A DNA stretch of 64,000 nt, taken from positions 1 through 64,000 of the forward strand of contig JAFTFT010000023.1 in assembly GCA_017458335.1 (NCBI GenBank), written 5' to 3'. Below are positions 50,019-58,667 of this stretch, one piece after another (position 1 is the stretch's first letter; each line of letters begins with the position of its first letter). This stretch comes from Oscillospiraceae bacterium. GTDB lineage: Bacteria; Bacillota; Clostridia; Oscillospirales; Oscillospiraceae. A program made the translations under genes and the position numbers. Below the pieces are notes generated by a model that saw only the letters and a program-made list of their open reading frames with translations, did not search any database and was not told the origin of the DNA.

Positions 50019-51368
50019 TTACTGCCAGTAAGACATTTCTTCGGTGGCTTCCGCCTGCAACTGGGACAGAGCAGTATCAAAATCGATCACGCCATTCCAG
50101 GCATCCGCAAGCAGACCGCAGGCCATATCCTCGATAATGCCTGCTGTTGGCGGCAGGTTCTTGCCGCAGTCGTTCAGCACATCAACCATGTAGCCATAGA
50201 CCGGGAACTGGTCGGACATTTCTTCCAGGACAGCCTTGGACGGGGCAATGCCGCCGGCCTCGGCGTAAAGCTTCGCAGCTTCATCGGTGTACAGCCAGGC
50301 AGCCCAGCGGGCAGCTTCTTCCTTATGCTCGGAATACTTGCTGATGCCGACACCCAGGGTGTGGTTATAGGCGAAGTGGCCTTCCGGGCCGGCAGGAGGC
50401 GCACAGACCTTAATCTTGCCGTGAACCGGAGAATCTTCCGCATCAATGGTAGCATAACCTGCATTCCAGTGGACGGTCATGGCGCACTGTCCTGCGATCA
50501 TCGCTTCATTGTCCTCAGCAAATTCACCATTCACAGAGGATTCCGGAGTCAGACCCTTTTCAAAAGAGGTCTTCCAGACTGCCAGTGCCTGACGGGCTGC
50601 ATCGTTATCGAAAGCAACATTGCCGTCAGCATCGAACCAGTCGCCGCCGAAGGACCAGTAGCAGTTGGTCCACAGGAAAGCGGTCGGGCCCATGACCTTA
50701 CCATGAGTGAAGTTGCCGTATTCCGTCGGAGAATCCGGATTGTAGGCCTTGGTAAAGAAGAAGGACGCGGCAAGATAATCATCCCAGGTCCAGTCCGCAG
50801 GATCTTTCGGTTCGAGTTCTTTTCCGAGTTGTTCCATGGCGATCTTCTTGTAAGTGGCCTGCCACTCCTCATTGCTCAGCAGTTCATCAATCAGGTCGCT
50901 GCGATAGTACAGGAAATGGTTGGACAGATCCATCGGCACACCATAGAGCGTTCCATCCAGCCAGCGGAAACCGTCAACCGTGGCAGGAATGCGGCCTTCC
51001 GTGTCAGCCCCGTAAATATTGATTTCCGGGTTGTCCAGATACGGCTGCAGCGGTTCCATATGCATCCAGTATTTTCCGAGCCAGCGGGAAGCCGTGAAGA
51101 AGAGGTCCACATCCGAGGACTTCGCCGCCATCAGGGCTTCTTCCTTCAGCATGATATTGTCACGGCCGAACAGTTCCTGTTCCACATAGAAGCCGGCTTC
51201 CTCAGCCTTGTTTTCATTCCAGTAGTTCAGAACGACGTCCATTGCATCAGATTCCGGGCCGGGCCAGTAGACCATACGGACGGTATACATATCGTCCGCG
51301 GCAAAGGCTGACGGGGCGATGCAGAGCATCATGGCTACGATAATGAGTGCTACTAGTACTTTTTTCAT
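50019..51368 (-). CDS. extracellular solute-binding protein, family 1 (sugar ABC importer)
   Basis: A 449-residue protein with signal peptide MKKVLVALIIVAMMLC through a cut after AFA. Family 1 pattern: ligand cleft tryptophans and acidic residues (WPGPESDAMDVVLNYW, LDGTLYGVPMDLSNHFLYYR). It binds sugar or a sugar-like ligand outside the cell and hands it to MalF/MalG-type permeases. GGAGG precedes the ATG. Which sugar is used is not deducible. Confidence 0.9.
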   Translation of the reverse strand: MKKVLVALIIVAMMLCIAPSAFAADDMYTVRMVYWPGPESDAMDVVLNYWNENKAEEAGFYVEQELFGRDNIMLKEEALMAAKSSDVDLFFTASRWLGKYWMHMEPLQPYLDNPEINIYGADTEGRIPATVDGFRWLDGTLYGVPMDLSNHFLYYRSDLIDELLSNEEWQATYKKIAMEQLGKELEPKDPADWTWDDYLAASFFFTKAYNPDSPTEYGNFTHGKVMGPTAFLWTNCYWSFGGDWFDADGNVAFDNDAARQALAVWKTSFEKGLTPESSVNGEFAEDNEAMIAGQCAMTVHWNAGYATIDAEDSPVHGKIKVCAPPAGPEGHFAYNHTLGVGISKYSEHKEEAARWAAWLYTDEAAKLYAEAGGIAPSKAVLEEMSDQFPVYGYMVDVLNDCGKNLPPTAGIIEDMACGLLADAWNGVIDFDTALSQLQAEATEEMSYWQ

Positions 51369-51510
51369 TTTTACCTCCTCTATTTTCCCGATCTGATCAT
51401 TGACCGGGCATTCTGTGAAATGATTGAATGGTGGACTTTTCTTTCAATTTTAACTCATTCAGGTTCCCCCTTTTGTCGAGGATAAAGATTTCGTTTAAAG
51501 AACTGAAGCA

Positions 51511-51538
51511 ATTATACCATCTTTGTGCGAATTGTCAA
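51511..51538 (-). promoter_or_regulatory. promoter of the sugar ABC importer
   Basis: Minus strand: TTGACA (51538-51533), 16-bp spacer, TATAAT (51516-51511) with a TGG extension. The leader is about 135 bases and has no recognised riboswitch. Confidence 0.8.
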
Positions 51539-51805
51539 TATGATCTCATTATTTCGCGGATTAATTAAAGCCGCATTAGCTATTATTCACAATTTCTGAA
51601 CTGAGTTTCTAATGAACTCATCATCTTGCACAGAAATTACATCCTCTTCTTTCAGGCTTTTTCAACGATCAAAAAGGAGTTGCTGCCTGCCGCCTGTCTT
51701 CGAACCCCGAAAATCTGAGTTCCTATTTTCACGGCACATCGAATCCATTGACTCTCTTTCCTCAGGCAGTCCCCTTCGCAGTCAATGAAGATTCTGATTC
51801 TTTCC

Positions 51806-51834
51806 TTTACTTTTCCCCGGCTTTTCTTTATACT
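51806..51834 (+). promoter_or_regulatory. promoter of surE
   Basis: TTTACT at 51806-51811, 17-bp spacer, TATACT at 51829-51834, 31 bases before the surE start. The region 51540-51805 between the two divergent promoters holds no gene I can support. Confidence 0.6.
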
Positions 51835-51865
51835 GGCTTCAGTCTGAAAGAATGAGGAATCAATC

Positions 51866-52591
51866 ATGAGTAAGAACATTCTCATCGTCAACGACGACGG
51901 CATTCACTCAGAAGGAATTGTCCGCCTTGCACAGGCCGCCTCCCGCTTCGGTCATGTCTGGGTCGCCGCGCCGGACGAACAGTGCAGCGGCATGAGCCAG
52001 AAGATCTCGATCTTCGATCCGATCCTTGTCCGGCCGTATGAGTTTCCTGTCCCGGTGGAAGCGGCCTGGAGCATCGGCGGAACGCCGGCCGACTGTGTGA
52101 AGGTCGCCGTCGGTTATCTGCTGGAGGGGGCTCCGGATCTGGTTCTCTCTGGCATCAACAACGGCTACAACGCCGGTTTCGACAACGCCTATTCCGGCAC
52201 CATCGGCGCCGCGGCAGAGGCCCTGATGAAGGAGATCCCGGCGATTGCGTTTTCCAGAGGGCTGAATGCCGATTTCGAAGTGGCGGAGCACTATCTTCCG
52301 CTGCTGCTGGAGGAACTGATGGCCGCTCCGCCGGTACCCTGGGAACTCTGGAATGTGAACTTCCCGGCGGTTCCGCTCCGCGACTGCAGGGGTGTTCTCT
52401 ACGGCCGCAGGCTTGCTCCGGTTCAGCTCTATCAGGAGCTGTATCACCGTGAAGACCGCCCCGACGGAAGTTTCACCCTTCTGAACACCAGCACGCCCAT
52501 TGATGCTTCCGCTGCTCCGGAGGACAGCGACATCCATGCCATTCTCAGCGGCTATGTCTCTGTCGGTCCCATCCGCTGTGCCGTCCTCTGA
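51866..52591 (+). CDS. surE: 5'/3'-nucleotidase SurE
   Basis: A 241-residue phosphatase of the SurE family. NDDGIHSEGI (9-18) holds the metal-binding aspartates, GTPADCV (~73-79) and SGINNGYNAG (~92-101) are the other signatures. It removes phosphate from nucleoside monophosphates and polyphosphate. GAGGA precedes the ATG. The length is normal. It is monocistronic, followed by a bidirectional terminator. Confidence 0.93.
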   Translation: MSKNILIVNDDGIHSEGIVRLAQAASRFGHVWVAAPDEQCSGMSQKISIFDPILVRPYEFPVPVEAAWSIGGTPADCVKVAVGYLLEGAPDLVLSGINNGYNAGFDNAYSGTIGAAAEALMKEIPAIAFSRGLNADFEVAEHYLPLLLEELMAAPPVPWELWNVNFPAVPLRDCRGVLYGRRLAPVQLYQELYHREDRPDGSFTLLNTSTPIDASAAPEDSDIHAILSGYVSVGPIRCAVL

Positions 52592-52621
52592 GCGCAGCTG
52601 TACTGCTTCATCGGATCCGTC

Positions 52622-52673
52622 AAAACAGAACGGGGAGAGCGATCACCATCGGTCGCTCTCCCCGTTCTGTTTT
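52622..52673. terminator. bidirectional terminator between surE and the redox operon
   Basis: A perfect 21-bp stem (52622-52642 with 52653-52673) with a ten-base loop; both ends are flanked by A/T runs, so it can end both the surE and DUF4405 transcripts. Confidence 0.88.
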
Positions 52674-52736
52674 CGCTTGTTTTCTCTTGTTTTTTCCTTC
52701 AGCCCTGTGCGATGTTGTTTTTCTGAAGCCAGCTTC

Positions 52737-53627
52737 TCACGTTATCCGGAATTCCTTATTTTCCGGAGACATATTCTGCGTCTGCTCCGGCACCGCTGCG
52801 GGCGCTTCCGTCTGTACGCTCTGTGCTTTCTGTGCCTCCGGAACCGCCGCCCAGCCGGCGGTGTCGAAGTCCGCCGCATTTTCTCCCGGAAACGCCGTGT
52901 TCAGAACAAAGCCCAGGATGGCCGCCGCGGCGATGCTGCCGGCGATGAGAGCCGTTTTTTTCGTTCCCTGACGGTTCCGCTTCAGGCACAGCGTGGCAAT
53001 CTGCGCTCCGGCAAACACCCAGGCGCTCAGCATCAGGGCATTCTCCAGGAAAACAAGCCAGAAGGATTTCTCATAGTCCAGGAAGGCAAACGGGACACGG
53101 AAAAAGAGATAATTGGGCATTCCGTTTCTCAGAAACAGCCAGAGGCCGACGCCGGCGACTCCCGTACAGAGGAGTGTCGCCACCGTTCCGCGGCTGCCTG
53201 CCCGCTTCCTCTTTCCCGCCATGAGCGGAACGTGAAGCCCGAGGTGCAGGCCCATCAGGACAAAGGCCCAGTGGCTCATGGCCAGATGGGTCGGGCGCAC
53301 GTACATAACGCCTCCCGTCCAGTAGAGAAAGGGAACGGCGTACTCACTCATGGACATGCCGCAGAACGCCGTCACCAGCATTGCCCCGAGCAGGAGCAGA
53401 TTGACGGCGGTCGTCACGCTTCGATAGGCGTTGTACCTGCCCTTGAAGAGCGACGCATACCAGCGGCGGTTCAGGATCTGGTGGAGGATCACGGTCAGGG
53501 TCATGGTGATCCCGGTCCATTCGTGCTTTTCTTCTCCCGTGACCTGATAGGACATCAGGCAGAGCAGGAGAACGACCATGCACACATCCACGATTCTCCG
53601 GAAATCATACCGTTTTGTTTTCTGCAT
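52737..53627 (-). CDS. DUF4405-type (cytochrome b-like) membrane protein
   Basis: A 296-residue protein with four or more membrane segments. Histidines near segment ends (HEWTG, HQILN, HLAMSHW, LHLGLH) are placed as in four-helix di-heme cytochrome b proteins. The C-terminal 60 residues are Ala/Pro/Glu-rich and follow a last membrane segment. It lies at the end of the eight-gene operon. It could link quinol in the membrane to the extracytoplasmic flavodoxin and DUF362 lipoproteins. The heme role is inferred. Confidence 0.75.
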   Translation of the reverse strand: MQKTKRYDFRRIVDVCMVVLLLCLMSYQVTGEEKHEWTGITMTLTVILHQILNRRWYASLFKGRYNAYRSVTTAVNLLLLGAMLVTAFCGMSMSEYAVPFLYWTGGVMYVRPTHLAMSHWAFVLMGLHLGLHVPLMAGKRKRAGSRGTVATLLCTGVAGVGLWLFLRNGMPNYLFFRVPFAFLDYEKSFWLVFLENALMLSAWVFAGAQIATLCLKRNRQGTKKTALIAGSIAAAAILGFVLNTAFPGENAADFDTAGWAAVPEAQKAQSVQTEAPAAVPEQTQNMSPENKEFRIT

Positions 53628-53650
53628 GAATTCGTCCTCCTGTTGTCAGT

Positions 53651-54358
53651 TCAGCTTCTGCTGTCGATCCACTGCTGAAGGTCTGCTTCGGATACGCCGC
53701 CGCTGAATCGGGTCGAGGAGAGGAAGGTCCCTGTCCCGGCCTGCTCGCCCAGCGTTTCTCCGGTCCGCCCGGCTCCGCTGCCGCCGGAAGTGCAGAACGG
53801 GATTACCGTGATGCCGGTGAAGTCATGGCTTTCCACGAAGGTGCTCATGATGCGCGGCGCCTGTCCCCACCAGATGGGATAACCGAGATAGAGCGTGGTG
53901 CAGCCGTCCAGCGAAATCTCATTGGCGATCTCCGGGCGGGCGTCCGGCGTGTTTTGCTCCACCGTCGCGCGGGTGGTCCGATCGTTGTAATTCAGGTCCT
54001 CCGTCGTATAGGGCTGGGCCGGAACCAGATCAATCAGCTCCGCGCCGGTGAGTGCCGCGATTTTCTCCGCCACGCCGCGGGTGGTGCCGGTGCAGGAGAA
54101 GACAACCACGAGGCTCTTGTTTTCCTGTGCCGGGGCCGGCTCCGCTGCGGTCTCTTCCGCCTCGGCAGGCGCCGCATCTGCTGCTTCCTGTACCGGAGCC
54201 GGAGTCTCTTCCGGTGCCTGCCCGGGAGTTTGTTCGGGTGCCTGTTCGGGCGCTGCCGCGGGTGTCGAAGCGGGCTGTGCCTGTGTCGCGGTATTTCCGC
54301 ATCCCACAGAGAATACTGCCAGCGCGAGCAACAGGCAGACGATCATCGCTTTTTTCAT
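53651..54358 (-). CDS. flavodoxin-like lipoprotein
   Basis: A 235-residue lipoprotein. The signal ends SVGC with acylated C20, then a ~60-residue Ala/Pro/Glu linker, then a flavodoxin domain (residues ~82-235). The FMN phosphate loop is FSCTGTTRGVAEKIA, with LYLGYPIWWGQAP and FCTSGGSGAG as later FMN contacts. A flavodoxin outside the cytoplasmic membrane is unusual; it may pass single electrons between membrane and substrate. It lies 23 bases before the DUF4405 gene. Confidence 0.87.
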   Translation of the reverse strand: MKKAMIVCLLLALAVFSVGCGNTATQAQPASTPAAAPEQAPEQTPGQAPEETPAPVQEAADAAPAEAEETAAEPAPAQENKSLVVVFSCTGTTRGVAEKIAALTGAELIDLVPAQPYTTEDLNYNDRTTRATVEQNTPDARPEIANEISLDGCTTLYLGYPIWWGQAPRIMSTFVESHDFTGITVIPFCTSGGSGAGRTGETLGEQAGTGTFLSSTRFSGGVSEADLQQWIDSRS

Positions 54359-54369
54359 CTCTTTGCTCC

Positions 54370-55410
54370 TTATCTATGCCTGTTGCGACCCCAGAAGGTG
54401 TTGTAGCGGTCGGGCTGCCAGCCGGGTTTTACGTCCTTCACGGCCTCTGCCGCCGTGATGACGGCATCGCCGTTGTCGATGTCGATCAGGGTATACCGGT
54501 CATGTCCCATGCCGAGTTCTTTCATATAGCTGAGCTGGCGGAGTCCGTGACGGGATTCCACACGTTCAATCAGATCTTTTCCCGCTCCCTCCGGCAGATT
54601 GTAGATCAAATCCATGCAGGCATTGTCCACGGCCAGGATATCCAGCGAAGCCAGAATGCCGACGTCCGGCGTGACCACGGGTTCGGCATAGGCGCCCGCG
54701 CAGTCGCAGTCAATGGACATGTTGCGCATGGTATTGATGTAGCAGACATGAGGCGCGAAGTGATCAATGGTCGCCTTGGTGCTCTCGGAGATCCGCTCCA
54801 TCAGCTCTTCCTCGGAAATGCTCCACATGTCACCGGCCGGCCGGGTATGGATCTCCTTTTTGCCGACCCGTCCGTCCGCGCAGCCGATCCCGATGTTCTT
54901 GTTGGAGCCTCCGAAACCGCCCATCATGTGCCCCTTAAAATGGGTCAGCACCAGCAGGGAGTCATAGTTCAGCATGTTCTTTCCGACATGCATCTCCGTA
55001 AACCATTTGCCGCCCTTGACCGGCAGCGCGGCCACGCCGTCCGCGTCGGTGATGTCCACCGGGCAGAAGGTCCAGCCGTTGATCGCCAGTGTTTTCCGGT
55101 GAGCCTCGGTGGTATAGCGGCTTCCCTCGTAATAGGTGTTGGTCTCGATGATCGTCGCGTCAGGAAGACGCGTGTCGATCAGTTCCTTTACCCAGGGGCG
55201 CGGGATGATATTGGGGCCTTCGGCCTCTCCGGTGTGCAGCTTGATGGCCACCCTGCCGGTCAGGACGGAGGACACTCTGTCATAGACCTTCTTCAGTCCT
55301 TCCTCGGACAGATCACGGGTAAAAAATACCACGGAGTTCTCGCCCGTGCGCTCTTCAAAGGGAACATATCTGTTGCCGTCTTTTCCGGGAACCGGTTTGC
55401 TGTTGCTCAT
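54370..55410 (-). CDS. DUF362-domain protein, cytoplasmic
   Basis: A 346-residue DUF362 member without signal peptide. Family features: HFKGHMMGGFGGSNKNIGIG, the pair SIDCDCAG, and DVGILASLDILAVDNACMDL. Many DUF362 proteins also have ferredoxin domains; this one does not. The ATG at 55410 has AAAGGAG upstream; an ATG 34 codons earlier reads through a poor sequence. It is a paralogue of the lipoprotein at 56784-57869. Function unknown, proposed redox or cofactor-linked. Confidence 0.8.
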   Translation of the reverse strand: MSNSKPVPGKDGNRYVPFEERTGENSVVFFTRDLSEEGLKKVYDRVSSVLTGRVAIKLHTGEAEGPNIIPRPWVKELIDTRLPDATIIETNTYYEGSRYTTEAHRKTLAINGWTFCPVDITDADGVAALPVKGGKWFTEMHVGKNMLNYDSLLVLTHFKGHMMGGFGGSNKNIGIGCADGRVGKKEIHTRPAGDMWSISEEELMERISESTKATIDHFAPHVCYINTMRNMSIDCDCAGAYAEPVVTPDVGILASLDILAVDNACMDLIYNLPEGAGKDLIERVESRHGLRQLSYMKELGMGHDRYTLIDIDNGDAVITAAEAVKDVKPGWQPDRYNTFWGRNRHR

Positions 55411-55435
55411 TGTTTCTTCTCCTTTTCCTGTTTGC

Positions 55436-55765
55436 TCAGTCTTCGTTCCAGATCTCCTTGGCCTGGCGGAAGACCGCCCAGCCCTTGGGCCAGCCGACGT
55501 ACATGGTGGCATGGGTGATGATGGCGGCGATCTCTTCCCTGGTCACGCCGTTGTTCTTCGCGTTCTGCAGGTGATAGGCGAGGGACGAGTCCGTGATCCC
55601 CGAGGCCATCAGGGACACGACGGTGATGATGCACTTGGTCTTGACATCGATGGCTTCCTCGTTCCAGACTTCGCCGAACAGCACGTCGTCATTGAGGTGC
55701 GCGAACATCGGCGCAAACTCGCCGAGCTGATTCCGGCCGGCTGTCTGTGTGATTTTCTTGCTCAT
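55436..55765 (-). CDS. carboxymuconolactone decarboxylase/AhpD-fold protein
   Basis: A 109-residue all-helical protein of the CMD family: KTKCIITVVSLMASG, AYHLQNAKNNGVTREEIAAI and THATMYVGWPKGWAVF. It has a single cysteine and not the CxxC of AhpD, so it is closer to gamma-carboxymuconolactone decarboxylase. Relatives act on lactones or serve in redox defence. Cotranscribed with the ABM-domain protein and DUF362 gene. Confidence 0.88.
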   Translation of the reverse strand: MSKKITQTAGRNQLGEFAPMFAHLNDDVLFGEVWNEEAIDVKTKCIITVVSLMASGITDSSLAYHLQNAKNNGVTREEIAAIITHATMYVGWPKGWAVFRQAKEIWNED

Positions 55766-55777
55766 GTTGTTTCTCCT

Positions 55778-56107
55778 TCAGCGTTTGATAAACTTCAGAT
55801 CTTTCTCCGGCAGACCGGCGTCGTCGGAGACAAAGCGTTCCACCTTCATATGCAGATCATACTTCTCCCGCAGCGCCGCGATCTGCCCCATCATGGGGGA
55901 AGCGTGGTGCGCGTCGATCGCCTTCTGATCCCGCCACTGGTCGATCAGCAGCACGGTCTCGGGATCCTCCATCGGGAAGAAGTATTCATAGCGCAGATTG
56001 CCGTCCTCTGCGCGGATCGCCGAGACAACGCCGCTCCGGACCATCTCTTCCGCAAAAGCGCGGGCGCGGCCGTCTGTTCCGGTATAATAAAGATTCACGG
56101 TGATCAT
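55778..56107 (-). CDS. antibiotic-biosynthesis-monooxygenase (ABM/quinol monooxygenase) domain protein
   Basis: A 109-residue ferredoxin-like-fold protein. VNLYYTGTDGRARAFAEEM, YEYFFPMEDPETVLLIDQW and HHASPMMGQ are in ABM order. Members such as YgiN oxidise quinols or are simple dimeric aromatic-binding proteins. Its start overlaps the TetR stop by four bases (ATGA). Substrate unknown; a quinone or hydroxylated aromatic is plausible. Confidence 0.85.
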   Translation of the reverse strand: MITVNLYYTGTDGRARAFAEEMVRSGVVSAIRAEDGNLRYEYFFPMEDPETVLLIDQWRDQKAIDAHHASPMMGQIAALREKYDLHMKVERFVSDDAGLPEKDLKFIKR

Positions 56108-56733
56108 TGCAGTCCTCCCAGTAAGGTCCGGATAAAGTCACAGGCCATTTCATAGGTACTCATGTAAACATAGGAAATTCCGGCCTCCTGCATGGCCTGC
56201 CGCTGCTTCTCCGTCACAACGGTGTAAGGATACAGGCCGTAGACGAAGGGCAGGAAAGCATAGAGAAAGGTCTGCCTGCTCTTTTCCCCCAGGGCAGGGA
56301 CGAATTTCTGCAGGCAGCGGTCCAGCGCTTCCTTCGATTCGCCGTAGGCCGCCTTGAATTCCACCAGGCGCTCCATGCGGGAATTGGCTTCCATATCATA
56401 GAGATTCATGCTCAGAAGCTTGAGCATCAGGGGCCGCCGCTCCAGTGCACGGGCAAGCTCCGAAGAGAGTTCGTCAATTGACAGCGTCTCCCTGTGTTCG
56501 CACAGTCCGTCCAGATCTTTGGCAAACAGTTCATATTCCTGTGTAAACAGGGCAAGAAAGATTTCTTCCTTCGTCTCAAAATAATTGTAAATGGAAGTAC
56601 GGGTGAAGGAGGTCTGCTGTCCGATCTCCTTGAGTGTGATGTCCTTGAAGCTCATGGTCTCATAGAGCTTCCGGCATGCGGAAATAATTTCCTCCTTCCG
56701 CGCTAAGGTCAGTTCCGGTGATCCTTTCGGCAT
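56104..56733 (-). CDS. TetR-family transcriptional regulator
   Basis: A 209-residue repressor. The TetR helix-turn-helix spans residues ~10-55 (TLKEIGQQTSFTRTSIYNYF with the ETKEEIF ending), then an all-helical ligand-binding domain. It lies within the operon it probably controls; the operator is the inverted repeat at 58468-58514. Its inducer is unknown; ligand pocket residues (YAFLPFVYGLYPYTV) are aromatic and hydrophobic. Confidence 0.9.
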   Translation of the reverse strand: MPKGSPELTLARKEEIISACRKLYETMSFKDITLKEIGQQTSFTRTSIYNYFETKEEIFLALFTQEYELFAKDLDGLCEHRETLSIDELSSELARALERRPLMLKLLSMNLYDMEANSRMERLVEFKAAYGESKEALDRCLQKFVPALGEKSRQTFLYAFLPFVYGLYPYTVVTEKQRQAMQEAGISYVYMSTYEMACDFIRTLLGGLQ

Positions 56734-56783
56734 AAGGGATACTCCTCTCCAACAAAATGGGCGGCGGTTTCCTCTGCGTTTTC

Positions 56784-57869
56784 TCAGCTGTCGAGGTTCT
56801 GCAGGGTATAGGTTCTGCTGCCGAGGCCGATCTGTTCGGCATACTGCAGCGTGTGCAGTCCGTCGCGGGATTCGATCCTGCGCACCAGGGATTCATTTCC
56901 TTCCGCCTGCCAGACAAGGTCAACGCAGGCCTGATCCAGCGCCACCGGGTCTGTGGACGCCAGGATGCCGATGTCATGGATATCCGGCTCAGCTGGATTT
57001 CCGTCACAGTCACAGTCCACGCTCAGACGGTTCATCACGTTGATATACACGATATGCTCCGGCCCCACGTGATCACGTACGGCGGTGACCATCTCTGCCA
57101 TGGCCTCCAGCCAGGCGTCCTGATCGCTGTGCATGATGCTGCCGCTCGTTCTGGTTCCGGCAGAATGGACATATACCTTGCCGCTGGGCGAGGACATGCC
57201 GATCCCCACATTCTTGATGGCCCCGCCGAAGCCGGCCATGGCGTGTTCCTTGAAATGCGAGAGAATCAGCCAGTCGCTGTAGTTCTCCGCATGGCTGCCG
57301 ACGATGGCGTGTTCCAGGCGCGTCCCGCCGGTCACCGGCCACTGTACTTCCCCTTCCTCGTCCATCAGATCAAAGTCCGCAAAGGAGGTAAATCCGTGAT
57401 CCGCCGCCACCTGCAGGTGCATGGCCGAGCTGCTGCGTGATCCGCCATAGGCGGTGTTGCACTCCACAATGGTACCGTTCAGGGACTGAACCAGGGGTCC
57501 GATGAGGTCGGCGCGGAGATAGTTGCTGGCGGGCGGCTCACCGGTGGAGACCTTGACGGCCAGCTTTCCCGAGGGGGTCCAGTTCAGGGCGCTGTATACC
57601 GCCTGCAGGCCCTCCGGCGAAATGTCCGAGGTGAAATAGACAAGCGGCGCGGCTTCCTCCGCCGGCGTGGCATCGGTTTTCGGTGCGGTAGTTTCCGCTG
57701 CCGCTGCTGCCGTGTCCGAATTCACAGGATCCTGTGTCACGGCGCTTTCCTGCGGTGCGGCACTTTCCGGGGCCGCACTTGCGGTCACGGGGTCCGCGCT
57801 CTTCCGCCCGCAGGCGGAAAGCGTAAGCACCAGAGCCGCGAGGAGGATCAGGGCTGTTATTTTTTTCAT
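56784..57869 (-). CDS. DUF362-domain lipoprotein
   Basis: A 361-residue lipoprotein (signal ends LSAC, acylated C20) with a Ser/Ala/Thr-rich linker and a DUF362 domain: HFKEHAMAGFGGAIKNVGIG, SVDCDCDGNPAEP, DIGILASTDPVALDQACVDL. The domain resembles the cytoplasmic DUF362 of the same operon. Outside the membrane it could serve as a redox or metal-binding partner of the flavodoxin. Function unknown. Confidence 0.82.
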   Translation of the reverse strand: MKKITALILLAALVLTLSACGRKSADPVTASAAPESAAPQESAVTQDPVNSDTAAAAAETTAPKTDATPAEEAAPLVYFTSDISPEGLQAVYSALNWTPSGKLAVKVSTGEPPASNYLRADLIGPLVQSLNGTIVECNTAYGGSRSSSAMHLQVAADHGFTSFADFDLMDEEGEVQWPVTGGTRLEHAIVGSHAENYSDWLILSHFKEHAMAGFGGAIKNVGIGMSSPSGKVYVHSAGTRTSGSIMHSDQDAWLEAMAEMVTAVRDHVGPEHIVYINVMNRLSVDCDCDGNPAEPDIHDIGILASTDPVALDQACVDLVWQAEGNESLVRRIESRDGLHTLQYAEQIGLGSRTYTLQNLDS

Positions 57870-57895
57870 TTCTTCTCTCCGACACTTGCGTCCGT

Positions 57896-58438
57896 TCAGT
57901 TCATCTTCATGCAGGCGCCCAGGATGTCCCCGGTTTCCAGATATTCATAGGTCGGGAACTGGAACAGAGCAGGCTTGAACCTGCGATAATCGATCTTCCC
58001 TTTTTCCGTCAGAATGCTCTCGTCCACATAGGTTCCGGTAATCCGGCAGATGAAATTGTCAAAACCCTGGAGATCATAGATGTCCTCTACTTCGCATTCC
58101 ATGGTCACTTTGGCCTCGTCGATCATCGGGGCGCCCTTCTCACCCAGCGTATAGGCAAAGGCCTCAGATTTGTCCGTTTTGTTTCCGCTGATACAGCCCA
58201 TGCGATCCGCGTCCTTCAGCCAGGAGGCATCCACCACATTGACCGAAACAACCTTGTTCTCACGAATCCCCTTGTTGGTATAGTGAGCCTTTACCATGGA
58301 GAGCATCACATGGCTGTGTGCCATGACACCCGCATGCGCAACCAGCGTCCAGTTCGGCTTTCCTTCCACCATCGCACCGACCACGAGCACCGGTGCGGGA
58401 TACAGCGCCAGCTGCGCTCCTGTATTCTTCTTCATTTT
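57896..58438 (-). CDS. flavin reductase-like FMN-binding protein
   Basis: A 180-residue split-barrel flavoprotein (PVLVVGAMVEGKPNWTLV, HAGVMAHSHVMLSMVKAHYT, FVVSVNV-like VVSVNVVDASW). It is the first gene of the redox operon. AAAGGAG precedes the ATG at 58438. Probably reduces free or bound flavin and may supply electrons to the other operon products. Confidence 0.86.
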   Translation of the reverse strand, partial: KMKKNTGAQLALYPAPVLVVGAMVEGKPNWTLVAHAGVMAHSHVMLSMVKAHYTNKGIRENKVVSVNVVDASWLKDADRMGCISGNKTDKSEAFAYTLGEKGAPMIDEAKVTMECEVEDIYDLQGFDNFICRITGTYVDESILTEKGKIDYRRFKPALFQFPTYEYLETGDILGACMKMN

Positions 58439-58467
58439 GATGACTCCTTTCACTCATGAATATATTA

Positions 58468-58515
58468 TGACACGATGTCAGAACGTAGTATAACGGTGTT
58501 CTGACATCGTGTCAA
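58468..58515 (-). promoter_or_regulatory. promoter embedded in a TetR-type operator (17-bp inverted repeat)
   Basis: On the minus strand TTGACA (58515-58510), 17-bp spacer and TATACT (58492-58487) form a strong promoter. TGACACGATGTCAGAAC at 58468-58484 and its exact inverted copy at 58498-58514 flank the -10. Each half is itself nearly palindromic (TGACA-CGA-TGTCA), as in TetR-family operators. The TetR gene at 56104-56733 is in the operon this promoter drives. Confidence 0.9.
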
Positions 58516-58667
58516 CTATTTTCTTCTTCTGTTTTTCTCCGGTCCTGTCATGAACCTTGTATCCCGCTCCTGCGTAAAAAGAGGGAATCGGACGGTTCTT
58601 CCGGTCCTGGGCGTTGATCGCCTCGGAAATCGCTCGACCGTCTTATGGTCCCCGTTGCGCCGGGTTC

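Noticed and set aside
51652..51903. A small minus-strand frame overlapping the surE promoter and start
   Set aside because: Weak composition, no ribosome site, and it covers a good plus-strand promoter.
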